Positions 34,979-43,225 of a stretch of 64,000 nt of DNA are shown here, piece by piece. The notes beneath the pieces are model-generated. The model worked only from the letters and a program-made list of their open reading frames with translations. It searched no databases and was not told the DNA's origin. The translations under genes and the position numbers were made by a program. Source of the DNA: Bacteroidales bacterium (GTDB lineage: Bacteria; Bacteroidota; Bacteroidia; Bacteroidales; UBA932). The DNA lies in assembly GCA_017428245.1 (NCBI GenBank), contig JAFRRF010000003.1:1-64000 (forward strand), written 5' to 3'. Numbering within the stretch: position 1 is the first letter of the stretch; each line of letters opens with the position of its first letter.

Positions 34979-36406
34979 TCAAAAGATCGAATCGCAATAA
35001 AGTGCGACGCGCGTGAGCGTCGGACAGGCCAGTGCTTCGTCGACGGCCACACGGAGCGCCGTAGCCGAGACTTTTTCGGTCAGGACGATGCGCTTGTAGC
35101 CGACAGTCGTCTCACGCGCGATCTCCCGCCAGACGCCGTCCGTGAGGGCTTCGATATGGAAGGCGCTGATACGCTGGCCGAGCGGGATGTATTCCTGCAG
35201 GACAACGCGGTTGAAGGTCTTTTCGCCGTCGAGCGAGAGTGTCAGCACCGCAGCCGTTTCACCGTCAGGCATCGCCCAGTAGCGGTCGTAGTCGGTTCCA
35301 AGCACGTTGGCGGGCGCAAAACCGCGGCCGCGCGACGGGCCGGAGACCGTCGCACCGGCCGTCAGGTCGTCGGCAAAGACGGAATCGAGGGCGGCACGGA
35401 ACTCCATCAGCCGCAGGGAATCGACCGCGTCGATACGGCCGCACGTATCGGGCGGGACATTGAGCAGCAGCAGCGAATTGCGTCCCACGCTTTCGTAATA
35501 GATCTGCATCAATTCCCGCACGTTCTTTACTTTTTCCGTTTCCGACGCCCGCCAGAACCAACCGGGCCGGATGGAAACATCGGTCTCGGCGGCGGCCCAG
35601 TGCGACGCGCCGGGAGTACCTTCGCCAAGCACCTGTACAGGCGGACTGCCGGCGCCTGGCGTGAACCCTTCGACCTCGAGCGTCGACCAATTGGTGCGCC
35701 CGGCGTGTCCCCGTTCATTGCCCACCCAACGGCAACCGGGTCCCACATCGCTGAAAATCACGGCCTGAGGCTGCAGCCGGGCGACCGTACCGTTGAACAG
35801 CGGCCAGTCGTATTCCTGCCTCCGGCCTGTCGGCCCTTCCCCGCACGCCCCGTCGAACCACTGTTCGAAAACGGGTCCGTAGCGGCCGTCAAGCACACTC
35901 TCGAGCGTATGGACGAACGCGTCGTTATAGGCAGGAGACCCGTAACGCGGATCGTTCCGGTCCCAGGGTGAAATATAGATACCGAAACGGAGGCCTTCGG
36001 CGGCACAGGCATCGGACAGCTCGCGCAGCACATCACCCCGGCCGTCGCGCCAGCGGCTATGCGCCACGGTGTGCCGGCTCTCGGGAGAAGGCCAAAGACA
36101 GAAGCCGTCGTGATGCTTTGCCGTGACGATGATGCCCCGGAAACCGGCCGCACGTGCAGTAGCCGCCCACTGGCCGCAGTCCAGGTCCGAAGGATTGAAA
36201 ATATCCTCCGGCTCGGCGCCGCTTCCCCACTCTGCTCCTGTGAACGTATTGGGACCGAAGTGGCAGAACATATTCATCTCCATCTGCTGCCAGGCTACCT
36301 GAGCGGGTGTCGGACAGGCTCCGTACGGAGCCGGAGCGGACTGGCAGCCCGCCGCCAGCAGGACAAGAAAAACAAAAGAAACGTATATGGAAGGTCTGAT
36401 ACGCAT
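34979..36406 (-). CDS. Alpha-L-fucosidase, family GH29
   Basis: A 475-residue lipoprotein (LVLLAAGCQ, acylated Cys about 21). The GH29 barrel is recognised by MFCHFGPNTFTGAEWG, VTAKHHDGFCLWPS and the nucleophile Asp in VFEQWFDGACG. The last about 130 residues look like a discoidin (F5/8-type) carbohydrate-binding domain. It would remove L-fucose from host or plant glycans. The start at MRIRPSIYVSFVFLVLL is chosen for the lipoprotein signal; the longer frame crosses the divergent promoter region. Confidence 0.93.
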   Translation of the reverse strand: MRIRPSIYVSFVFLVLLAAGCQSAPAPYGACPTPAQVAWQQMEMNMFCHFGPNTFTGAEWGSGAEPEDIFNPSDLDCGQWAATARAAGFRGIIVTAKHHDGFCLWPSPESRHTVAHSRWRDGRGDVLRELSDACAAEGLRFGIYISPWDRNDPRYGSPAYNDAFVHTLESVLDGRYGPVFEQWFDGACGEGPTGRRQEYDWPLFNGTVARLQPQAVIFSDVGPGCRWVGNERGHAGRTNWSTLEVEGFTPGAGSPPVQVLGEGTPGASHWAAAETDVSIRPGWFWRASETEKVKNVRELMQIYYESVGRNSLLLLNVPPDTCGRIDAVDSLRLMEFRAALDSVFADDLTAGATVSGPSRGRGFAPANVLGTDYDRYWAMPDGETAAVLTLSLDGEKTFNRVVLQEYIPLGQRISAFHIEALTDGVWREIARETTVGYKRIVLTEKVSATALRVAVDEALACPTLTRVALYCDSIF

Positions 36407-36423
36407 AAGCCGGTGTTTTGGAC

Positions 36424-36454
36424 TTGTGAATTTACGGTTTTTTTTCGATATTTG
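36424..36454 (+). promoter_or_regulatory. Promoter of the nucleoside phosphorylase gene
   Basis: TTG at 36424-36426, then 20 bases, then GATATTTG at 36447-36454 (one mismatch to TAnnTTTG). The gene's ATG is 20 bases further downstream. Confidence 0.5.
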
Positions 36455-36473
36455 TTTTTTAAACCTATCTGCA

Positions 36474-37352
36474 ATGAACGATAAACCCATCCCCAGCTCT
36501 GAACTGATCATCAACGATGACGGTTCCGTGTTCCATCTCCATATCCTTCCCGAAGACCTGTCCGACCTCGTCATCATGATGGGCGACCCGGGCCGCGTGA
36601 CGCTGGTCGGAAAGATGTTCGACACCATCGAGGTCGACAAGCAGTCGCGTGAGTTCCACACCATCACCGGCACCTACCACGGCCACCGGATCACGGCCCT
36701 CTCCCACGGCATCGGCACCGACAACATCGACATCGTGATGACCGAGCTCGATGCCCTGGCCAACATCGATTTCAAGACCCGCCTTCCCAGGAAGGAACAC
36801 CGCGCGCTTACCCTGCTGCGCATCGGCACCTGCGGCGCCGCGCAGCCCGACATCCCGCTCGGCAGCTACATCCTGAGCCACATCTCCATCGGCTTCGACG
36901 GGGTCCTGAACTGGTACCGCGACGGCGAGTCCATCAACCTGGCCGATTTCGAAGCAGCGTTCGTCAAACATATGAACTGGCCCAAGCGGTTCGCCCACCC
37001 CTACTTCGTCCGCTCCAGCGAAAAACTCATCGAGAAACTGCAGGACTGGACGGTCAAGGGCATGACAGTCTCCGCTCCGGGCTTCTACGGCCCGCAGGGA
37101 CGCTCCGTCCGCATGGCCCTCACCATGCCCGACCTCATTGAGAAACTGGAAAGCTTCTCTTACAAGGGCTACCGCGTGACCAACATCGAAATGGAAAGCT
37201 CCGCCCTGGCCGGAATGGCGCGCCTGCTCGGCCACGAAGCCGCCACCGTGTGCCTGGCCATCGCCAACCGCCACGTCAAGGAAAGCAACCCCGACTATCT
37301 GCCGCTCATGAAGCAGCTGCTCGAGCGCGTCCTCGATACCCTTATCGCCTGA
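36474..37352 (+). CDS. Nucleoside phosphorylase (uridine phosphorylase-like)
   Basis: A 292-residue cytoplasmic PNP/UDP-family protein. The phosphate-binding start IMMGDPGRV and the nucleoside-site motif NIEMESSALAGMA are both present, with LRIGTCGAAQPDIPLGSY in between. The family splits nucleosides into base and ribose-1-phosphate; the exact base cannot be told. The start MNDKPIPSSELIIND sits 20 bases behind a promoter-like pair. The SirB1-like gene follows after four bases. Confidence 0.9.
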   Translation: MNDKPIPSSELIINDDGSVFHLHILPEDLSDLVIMMGDPGRVTLVGKMFDTIEVDKQSREFHTITGTYHGHRITALSHGIGTDNIDIVMTELDALANIDFKTRLPRKEHRALTLLRIGTCGAAQPDIPLGSYILSHISIGFDGVLNWYRDGESINLADFEAAFVKHMNWPKRFAHPYFVRSSEKLIEKLQDWTVKGMTVSAPGFYGPQGRSVRMALTMPDLIEKLESFSYKGYRVTNIEMESSALAGMARLLGHEAATVCLAIANRHVKESNPDYLPLMKQLLERVLDTLIA

Positions 37353-37356
37353 TCCG

Positions 37357-38235
37357 ATGCCCATCGATCCCGAGGAACTCGAATCCATCGTCGCGTTGCT
37401 CGACGACCGTGACACCGTGGTGACGGAACTGGTGGACAACCGGCTCGCCTCCTACGGCCCGGAGATCATCCGCTCGCTCCGCAACCGCATGGAACGCGAA
37501 GCCGATCCTGTCCGCAAAGCCGCCATCGAGACACGGGCACAGCAGCTCAACACGGAGTTCCGCATCGAGGATTTCCGTACCTTCACTACCCGGACACCCG
37601 GCCCGCTCTCGCTGCTGGAAGGCGGCTGGATCATCAGTTCGATGCTCGACTATACCCTGCAGCGCGAACGCTTCGAAGACCAGTTTTTCCGTTGCTCGCA
37701 GGAATATCTCGCCGAAGGATCGGATCAGCGCACCGGCGTGGAGAACATCCGCATCCTCAACCATATCTTTTTCCACCGGCTCCGCTTCTCGCTCTACGAT
37801 GTGCAGCTCAAGGACCCGAGATACGCCCTGCTCGACGGTGCGCTCCGTACGCGCGGCGGCAATCCTTTCGTGCTTGCGCTGATCTATCTGATGATCTGCC
37901 AGGAAGCGGGTCTGCCCGTGGAGCTGCTCTGTTTCCCGGGCGGTTTCGTCCCGGTTTACGTGGAGCACGGACACGCGCTGTTCTATATCAATCTATACCG
38001 TGGCGGCGACCTTTTCCCGGAAGACCGCCTGAACGCCTTCATCAAGGCCACCGGGCTCCAGATCGACAAGAGCGCTTTCCGCCGCCGCGACGAGTCGGCC
38101 ATGCTCACGTTATACCTGGAATCGTTGCTTTACATCTACGGCAACGTGAAAGACGAAAAAAAGAGCACGGTCATCGACCGTGCTCTCGGATGTCTCGGTC
38201 CGGAACGCTTCCTGACCATCGAAGAACCGGAATAG
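37357..38235 (+). CDS. SirB1-like transglutaminase-fold protein
   Basis: A 292-residue cytoplasmic protein of the SirB1/Transglut_core2 type. The family-defining stretch is RTRGGNPFVLALIYLMICQ followed by AGLPVELLCFPGGFVPVY. The usual catalytic Cys of true transglutaminases is not obvious at the expected site, as is common in this family. It is probably co-transcribed with the nucleoside phosphorylase (four-base gap). Function is not established. Confidence 0.82.
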   Translation: MPIDPEELESIVALLDDRDTVVTELVDNRLASYGPEIIRSLRNRMEREADPVRKAAIETRAQQLNTEFRIEDFRTFTTRTPGPLSLLEGGWIISSMLDYTLQRERFEDQFFRCSQEYLAEGSDQRTGVENIRILNHIFFHRLRFSLYDVQLKDPRYALLDGALRTRGGNPFVLALIYLMICQEAGLPVELLCFPGGFVPVYVEHGHALFYINLYRGGDLFPEDRLNAFIKATGLQIDKSAFRRRDESAMLTLYLESLLYIYGNVKDEKKSTVIDRALGCLGPERFLTIEEPE

Positions 38236-38236
38236 G

Positions 38237-38255
38237 CGTCCGGTCAAACCGGACG
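38237..38255. terminator. Palindrome between convergent genes, same family as the in-frame elements
   Basis: Arms CGTCCGG (38237-38243) and CCGGACG (38249-38255) around TCAAA, followed by TGACGC. It fills the gap between the convergent SirB1-like and M23 genes and could stop transcription from both sides. The TCAAR loop, CCGG ends and TGACG tail match the elements inside uxaA and the GH43-CE15 gene. Confidence 0.55.
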
Positions 38256-38263
38256 TGACGCTT

Positions 38264-39235
38264 CTAGCGGACGCGGAGCCGCTGCCCGATCCTAAGCACC
38301 TTCTTGGAGGAAAAACCGTTAAGCCGGCAAATCGCGTTGACCGTCGTATGATGTTTCTGAGCGATCTTGCCCAGCGTGTCTCCCTTCTTGACCTTGTAGT
38401 ACACGGCATCCGTCACGGCCTTCGACTGCTTGTCGGTCATACCGTAGTGGGACCCGACATTGAAATAATGCCGTTTCAGGGTCAGCATCGTGTCGCGGAT
38501 CGTGCCCCTGTCGAAATCGATCACGCGTTCCGGATCGAACGGCTTTCCCATATAGCGCGTCTCGAAATGCAGGTGCGGACCGGTGCTGCGGCCCGTGCTG
38601 CCGCCAAGGCCGATGGGCTCGCCGGCGGCCACCAGGTCATTCTCCATGACCAGACGTTCGGACAGGTGTCCGTAATAGGTCTCCAGTCCGTTGGGATGAC
38701 GCACCACGATCAAGTTGCCGTAACCGCCCGTGGCTTTGCCGCCACCCACATAACGCACCACGCCGTCAAACGGGCTGCGGATGGTATCACCTACACGCAA
38801 GGGGATGTCAATCCCGTTGTGCGGACGGCCTTTCCGGTATTTGAAAGTGGAACTGCGCCGTCCGATGATCGGTGCCACGAAACGATGGCCGGAGTCGATC
38901 AGCAGCAGGTCGACGGATTCCGGCAGGTCGGCTATCTTGATGTCGCGATAGGCGTGGATCGACTCGATGTCCCAGTCCTCGAACAGGCCGGTGGTGTCAA
39001 TCTCAGGACGTTCCAGTTCGATATAGTCCCAGGTGTGGTCGTTGAACAAAACGATCTTCACATACTTGTCGGGAGTGTCGAGCGTGTCCATCGGACGGAC
39101 CAGCATCATCGTCGAATCGGAATCGTCGTGCTCTTCGTTCATCTCCCACACAAGGAGACTGTCCGGTTGCTGTGCAAAGACAGCGCCCAGAGACGCAAAA
39201 AAGAGAACGATGAAGAATATGATGGTTTTTCTCAT
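38264..39235 (-). CDS. M23 (LytM-type) peptidase with LysM domain
   Basis: A 323-residue exported protein (signal about 1-22). The M23 metallopeptidase motifs are GRPHNGIDIPL (HxxxD) and GPHLHFETRY (HxH); a C-terminal LysM domain begins at YYKVKKGDTLGKIAQKHHTT and ends at RIGQRLRVR. It should bind peptidoglycan through LysM and cut cross-bridges, or activate amidases if degenerate. It is divergent from the DUF4421 gene, with facing -7 elements. Confidence 0.93.
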   Translation of the reverse strand: MRKTIIFFIVLFFASLGAVFAQQPDSLLVWEMNEEHDDSDSTMMLVRPMDTLDTPDKYVKIVLFNDHTWDYIELERPEIDTTGLFEDWDIESIHAYRDIKIADLPESVDLLLIDSGHRFVAPIIGRRSSTFKYRKGRPHNGIDIPLRVGDTIRSPFDGVVRYVGGGKATGGYGNLIVVRHPNGLETYYGHLSERLVMENDLVAAGEPIGLGGSTGRSTGPHLHFETRYMGKPFDPERVIDFDRGTIRDTMLTLKRHYFNVGSHYGMTDKQSKAVTDAVYYKVKKGDTLGKIAQKHHTTVNAICRLNGFSSKKVLRIGQRLRVR

Positions 39236-39260
39236 CGAAAATCGGTTTTAGTACAAGCAA

Positions 39261-39268
39261 CAAAAATA
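39261..39268 (-). promoter_or_regulatory. -7 element of the M23 gene
   Basis: TATTTTTG on the minus strand is an exact TAnnTTTG match, 26 bases upstream of the M23 start codon. No clear -33 TTG. Confidence 0.5.
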
Positions 39269-39290
39269 ATGCATTTTCGGGGTTTTTCGT

Positions 39291-39298
39291 TATTTTTG
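39291..39298 (+). promoter_or_regulatory. -7 element of the DUF4421 gene
   Basis: TATTTTTG on the plus strand is an exact TAnnTTTG match, 19 bases upstream of the ATG at 39318. It is 22 bases from the opposite-strand element, so the two polymerase sites would compete. Confidence 0.5.
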
Positions 39299-39317
39299 TC
39301 TCAGCAAAGCCCGAAAA

Positions 39318-40334
39318 ATGAAAAAAATCCTGTTCTTCTTCTTGCTGCTGACTGCCAGCGCCGCATCCGCCCAGCAGCGCGACAGTTTCCTGCGGGACCT
39401 GGACGGCTTCTTCCAGATGCGGGCCGACAAAGCCACGGCGAAACTCGACACGAGCTTCGTACACCCATACCCTTACCGCTGGGACGTGCGCTTGTTCGGC
39501 AACACGGCCGGAATGCGCATTACGACGCAAGGCCTGGGCGACATCCATCTTTCTTCCGGAATGAGCAACCGTGTCGGCATCAGCCTGGGCTACCGCGGGG
39601 TGGCCCTGAGTTATTCGAAGGGACTGGGGAAAACCCTCGGCTTCGACTTCGGCTTTTCGAGCTACGGCAGGCACTTCAGTTTTGAGTACAGTCTACGGGC
39701 GACCAACAACCTGATCGGCCAGGTTACCCTGCCCGACACGAAGATCATTGCCAGCGACGGAGACGACCTGACCCTGATTGCAAGCAACCTCGATCTGCTC
39801 TATAATTTCAATTCGAATTTCTCTTTCGGCGCCGCGATGAAGCAGTCGAATATCCAGCGACGGAGCGCCGGAAGCATCATTGCCGGTGCATCGTGGACAG
39901 TTTGGGACGTGTTCGCCGCAGGACGCGACGTCATCTTTTCGCGCCAGACTTCGATCGAGTCGCTTCTCGCAGTTCCGACCATCTTCTACCACCGCTTCTC
40001 CCTCGGCGCGGGCTACGGTTACAATCTGGTTTTGGGGCAGGAACACTGGCTGATCCACGCATCAGCCGTACCGATGTGGACTTTTTTCGATTCCTCCACT
40101 TACCGGACGCTGGAAGAAAAGATACGCACCAAGCATCCGATGGGCCGTCTTGCTTTCACGGGGACGGCGCGCGCCGGGCTCTATTACCGCTGGGGTGCAC
40201 GCTGGACGATTGGCCTGAGCGGAATGGTCAATCAGATGGTATCGTTCAACAAGTCAAAACGTTCGGACCCGGAATTCCATCGTTTCGGTGCACAGGAATG
40301 GCAGTCCCGCCTCGCGCTGTGCTACCGCTTCTAA
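39318..40334 (+). CDS. Outer-membrane beta-barrel protein, DUF4421-like
   Basis: A 338-residue protein with signal MKKILFFFLLLTASAASAQ and alternating amphipathic strands ending RLALCYRF, a typical C-terminal beta-barrel insertion signal. Content resembles the DUF4421 family of Bacteroidota (YPYRWDVRLFGNTAGMRITTQG near the start). Function is unknown. Its divergent neighbour is a cell-wall hydrolase, which may hint at an envelope role. Confidence 0.75.
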   Translation: MKKILFFFLLLTASAASAQQRDSFLRDLDGFFQMRADKATAKLDTSFVHPYPYRWDVRLFGNTAGMRITTQGLGDIHLSSGMSNRVGISLGYRGVALSYSKGLGKTLGFDFGFSSYGRHFSFEYSLRATNNLIGQVTLPDTKIIASDGDDLTLIASNLDLLYNFNSNFSFGAAMKQSNIQRRSAGSIIAGASWTVWDVFAAGRDVIFSRQTSIESLLAVPTIFYHRFSLGAGYGYNLVLGQEHWLIHASAVPMWTFFDSSTYRTLEEKIRTKHPMGRLAFTGTARAGLYYRWGARWTIGLSGMVNQMVSFNKSKRSDPEFHRFGAQEWQSRLALCYRF

Positions 40335-40346
40335 ACGGGAAAACTC

Positions 40347-40829
40347 CTAGAACTGCAGGCTGAACGCCAGGCCGGCACCGCCCGGTACGGCGGTCGGAAA
40401 GACCACCGCGTCGTAGGCGCGTGCCTTCCTGACAGCCAGGATCCGCGATGTGGTGAGCGTGGCCACGCCCGCTGCAGCAATACCGCCGAACACGAAATAC
40501 GGCACATTCGAACGGCCGCTGAGTACGGCATTGGAACGCATCCCCTGCTGGAGCGCCGTCGCCGCAACACCGATCACACCGACGCCGGTCAGGGTGACGC
40601 CGGCAATGTCAACGAGTTTGAAAGCAGTCGCGGCATCCATATCAGCCTGGCGGCGGGAACCCGTCCCGAAGCCAGGCCAGAGGTTGTCACGTGCCGCTTC
40701 GCCGCGGACCAGCGTGCTGTCGACCGGCGGTACGGGGCAGTACTGCGGCGACATCGGAACACGCTGGGCCCAGGCGGATGCGGAAAATAGCACCAGCAGC
40801 AGGATGCAGAGGAAAGTATTCCGTTTCAT
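40347..40829 (-). CDS. Hypothetical exported protein
   Basis: A 160-residue protein with a clear signal peptide (MKRNTFLCILLLVLFSASAWAQ). Two hydrophobic, Gly/Ala-rich segments follow (VDIAGVTLTGVGVIGVAA and VPYFVFGGIAAAGVATLTTS) and it ends GAGLAFSLQF, which could be a barrel-like terminal strand. I do not recognise a family. It follows the M13 peptidase gene by seven bases and is probably on the same transcript. Confidence 0.7.
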   Translation of the reverse strand: MKRNTFLCILLLVLFSASAWAQRVPMSPQYCPVPPVDSTLVRGEAARDNLWPGFGTGSRRQADMDAATAFKLVDIAGVTLTGVGVIGVAATALQQGMRSNAVLSGRSNVPYFVFGGIAAAGVATLTTSRILAVRKARAYDAVVFPTAVPGGAGLAFSLQF

Positions 40830-40836
40830 AGGATCG

Positions 40837-42864
40837 CTACCAGACTTTCACGCGGTTTTCGGGAGCCACGTACATAGCATCCCCAGGCTGCACATTGAAG
40901 GCGTCGTACCAGTAGTCGCACTGGGCGAGGGCGCCGTTGATGCGGAGATAGTGCACGGAGTGCACGTCCATCATGGTGTTGTAGCGGAGCATCTCCTCGG
41001 AGGTGGTACCGGCCCATACGTTGGCATAGGCCAGGAAGAAGCGCTGCTCGGGCGTGAGGCCGTTGTCGTCTTTCAGGCGGCCGTTCTCGTTCTGCCACAT
41101 CTGGAAGGCGTTGTAGGAGATGTTCAGGCCGCCGTGATCCGCCAGGTTCTCGCCCAGGGTGAGCGCGCCGTTGGCGTGGAGGTCGTTCGGAATCACCCAG
41201 AGGCTGTTGAAGTACTCGACCATCGCGTCGCAAGGTTTCTTGAAGCCCTCGGCGTCGGCCTCGGTCCACCAGTTCTCGAGGTTGCCTTCCTTAGTGTAGA
41301 GGCGGCCCTGGTCGTCGAAGCCGTGGGTCATCTCGTGGCCGATCACCACGCCGATGGCGCCATAGTTGGCGGCGGCATCCGCATTCAGATCGAAGAACGG
41401 CGGCTGCAGGATGGCTGCCGGGAAGCAGATCTCATTGGTCGTCGGGTTGTAGTAGGCGTTGACCATCTGGGCAGGCATCAGCCACTCGTCCTTGTCGACG
41501 GGCTTGTTGTAGCGCTTGCCGTAGTTCAGGTTCCAGTAGAACTCGGTGGCGGCGCGGGCATTCTCATAGAGCGACTTTTCAGGATCGATCACCAGCGGGG
41601 TGAGGTCGTCCCACTTGTCGGGATAGCCCACCTTCACGGTGAAGGCGGCAAGTTTGTCGAGGGCCTTGGCCTTGGTCTCTTCGGTCATCCATTCCTGGGC
41701 CTTGATCCGTTCGCCCAGCGATTTCTGGAGTTTGCCGACCAGGTCGGTCATCTCGGCCTTTGCCTCGGCGGGGAAGTATTTCTCCACGTACATCTGGCCC
41801 ACGGCGTCGGACATCAGTCCGTCCACCAGGCCAACCGCACGCTTCCAGCGCGGGGTGATGTCCTGGGTGCCGTAGATCTTGCGGCTGTATTCGAAGTTCT
41901 CCTGGATGAAGTCGTCGGACAGCAGCGAGGAGGCTCCGCTGATGATCTGCCAGCGATAGACGTCCTTGAGGGTCTCGAGCGGCGTGGTCATCAGCATCTT
42001 GCAGGCCTTGGCCACCGGTTCGGGCTGGCCGAGGTCCACGACATCGGTCTTGTCGTAGCGGTAATCCTTCAGATAGGTCTTCCAGTCGAAGGGCTTGCAG
42101 AGCTTCATCAGTTCGTCGACGCTCATCTTGTGGTAGTTCTTCTCGGGAACACGCTGCTCTTCCATCGAGTAGTGCGTGGCGGCGAGCTCGGTCTCGAGGG
42201 CCCAGATGCGGGCGACCTTGGCGGCCGCTTCCTTCTCCGGATAACCGGCCAGCACGAAGAGGTTCTTCATATGCTCCTTCGTGGCTTCGCGGACCTTCAC
42301 GTTCTGCGGATCCTTGGAGGAATAGTACTCCTTGTTGCGCAGGGTCAGGCCGCCCTGGCCGATGGAAACGATGTTGTTCTTGGAATCTTTCTCATCGGCG
42401 CCCACGTACATGCTGAAAAGCAGGTTATCGTGCTCTTTGGCGCAGTATTTAAACAGGTCTTCGCGGGTCTTGATAGCGTCGATCTCGGCCAGGTGGGCCT
42501 TCAGCGGCGCAGCGCCGTCGGCGTTCAGCCGCGTGGAATCCATGGCCATATTGTAGAGGTCGCCGATCTTCTGGGCGATGCTGCCCTTTTCATTGTCCTG
42601 GGCGGCGAGTCCCTGGATCAGACCGGCCAGGGTCTTGGTGTTGTCTTCACGGAGTTTCGTGAAAGCGCCCCAGGAAGGATACTCCGGCGGCTGCGGGTTG
42701 AAATCGCCCCAGTGCCCCGTGGAATACTGTGCGAAATCGTCGCCCGGCTTGACCGTCGTGTCCATATAATCGTAGTTGATACCAGCCACTTTTTCGGGCT
42801 GTTTGGTTCCGCACGAACCGAGCACCAGCCCGGCTGCGGCTAATAAGAAAACCATCTTTTTCAT
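40837..42864 (-). CDS. pepO: M13-family zinc metallopeptidase (neprilysin/PepO type)
   Basis: A 675-residue lipoprotein (AAAGLVLGSCG, acylated Cys about 19). The zinc motif VIGHEMTHGFDDQGR (HExxH) is followed by the third-ligand motif GENLADHGGL, and the C-terminus carries the M13 ending PENRVKVW. NAYYNPTTNEICFPAAILQ is the typical substrate-binding segment. It cleaves small peptides in the envelope. Full length for the family. Confidence 0.96.
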   Translation of the reverse strand: MKKMVFLLAAAGLVLGSCGTKQPEKVAGINYDYMDTTVKPGDDFAQYSTGHWGDFNPQPPEYPSWGAFTKLREDNTKTLAGLIQGLAAQDNEKGSIAQKIGDLYNMAMDSTRLNADGAAPLKAHLAEIDAIKTREDLFKYCAKEHDNLLFSMYVGADEKDSKNNIVSIGQGGLTLRNKEYYSSKDPQNVKVREATKEHMKNLFVLAGYPEKEAAAKVARIWALETELAATHYSMEEQRVPEKNYHKMSVDELMKLCKPFDWKTYLKDYRYDKTDVVDLGQPEPVAKACKMLMTTPLETLKDVYRWQIISGASSLLSDDFIQENFEYSRKIYGTQDITPRWKRAVGLVDGLMSDAVGQMYVEKYFPAEAKAEMTDLVGKLQKSLGERIKAQEWMTEETKAKALDKLAAFTVKVGYPDKWDDLTPLVIDPEKSLYENARAATEFYWNLNYGKRYNKPVDKDEWLMPAQMVNAYYNPTTNEICFPAAILQPPFFDLNADAAANYGAIGVVIGHEMTHGFDDQGRLYTKEGNLENWWTEADAEGFKKPCDAMVEYFNSLWVIPNDLHANGALTLGENLADHGGLNISYNAFQMWQNENGRLKDDNGLTPEQRFFLAYANVWAGTTSEEMLRYNTMMDVHSVHYLRINGALAQCDYWYDAFNVQPGDAMYVAPENRVKVW

Positions 42865-42872
42865 ATTTTTTG

Positions 42873-42880
42873 TATATTTG
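42873..42880 (+). promoter_or_regulatory. -7 element of the DUF4298 gene
   Basis: TATATTTG matches TAnnTTTG exactly and lies 32 bases upstream of the ATG at 42913, in the gap shared with the divergent M13 gene. No -33 TTG is evident. Confidence 0.45.
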
Positions 42881-42912
42881 ATTTTCGAATATCCTGCAAT
42901 ATTACAAAAAAA

Positions 42913-43215
42913 ATGACAATGAATGAATTCAACCTGCAGCGCATCGCTGCGATGGAAGCGGCGTTCGACCGCACGGAAGCAGCCGTCCGTGCCCTGATGC
43001 AGGCTCTTGACGAATACGAAACTGTCAAAGTGGATATCGACCGCCTCACGGATTATCTAGAAAGCGGCGCGTGGCGGGAAGATTTCGAAATGGACGAAGC
43101 CGGCTTCGTCCCGACGGATCTCAAGCGGGGCGTACTCTCGGAAGATGCGCTCTACAACCTTTTGGGCGACATCGTCTCGCTGCACGAACAGATGCAGGAG
43201 ATCTGCGGCGACTGA
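42913..43215 (+). CDS. DUF4298-family small protein
   Basis: A 100-residue acidic cytoplasmic protein, predicted mostly helical (coiled-coil-like start RIAAMEAAFDRTEAAVRAL). The segment DYLESGAWREDFEMDEAGFVP and LSEDALYNLL resemble the DUF4298 family found in Firmicutes and Bacteroidota. A second ATG six bases later (MNEFNLQ) is an equally possible start. Function unknown. Confidence 0.8.
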   Translation: MTMNEFNLQRIAAMEAAFDRTEAAVRALMQALDEYETVKVDIDRLTDYLESGAWREDFEMDEAGFVPTDLKRGVLSEDALYNLLGDIVSLHEQMQEICGD

Positions 43216-43225
43216 AGCGCCTTCC

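Noticed and set aside
38237..38255. Palindrome as an ordinary terminator only
   Set aside because: It probably can terminate, but the TCAAR loop and TGACG tail match the in-gene elements, so it is reported also as a member of that repeat family.
40450..42843. Plus-strand 797-codon frame opposite the M13 peptidase
   Set aside because: Antisense shadow of a peptidase with intact HExxH and C-terminal motifs.
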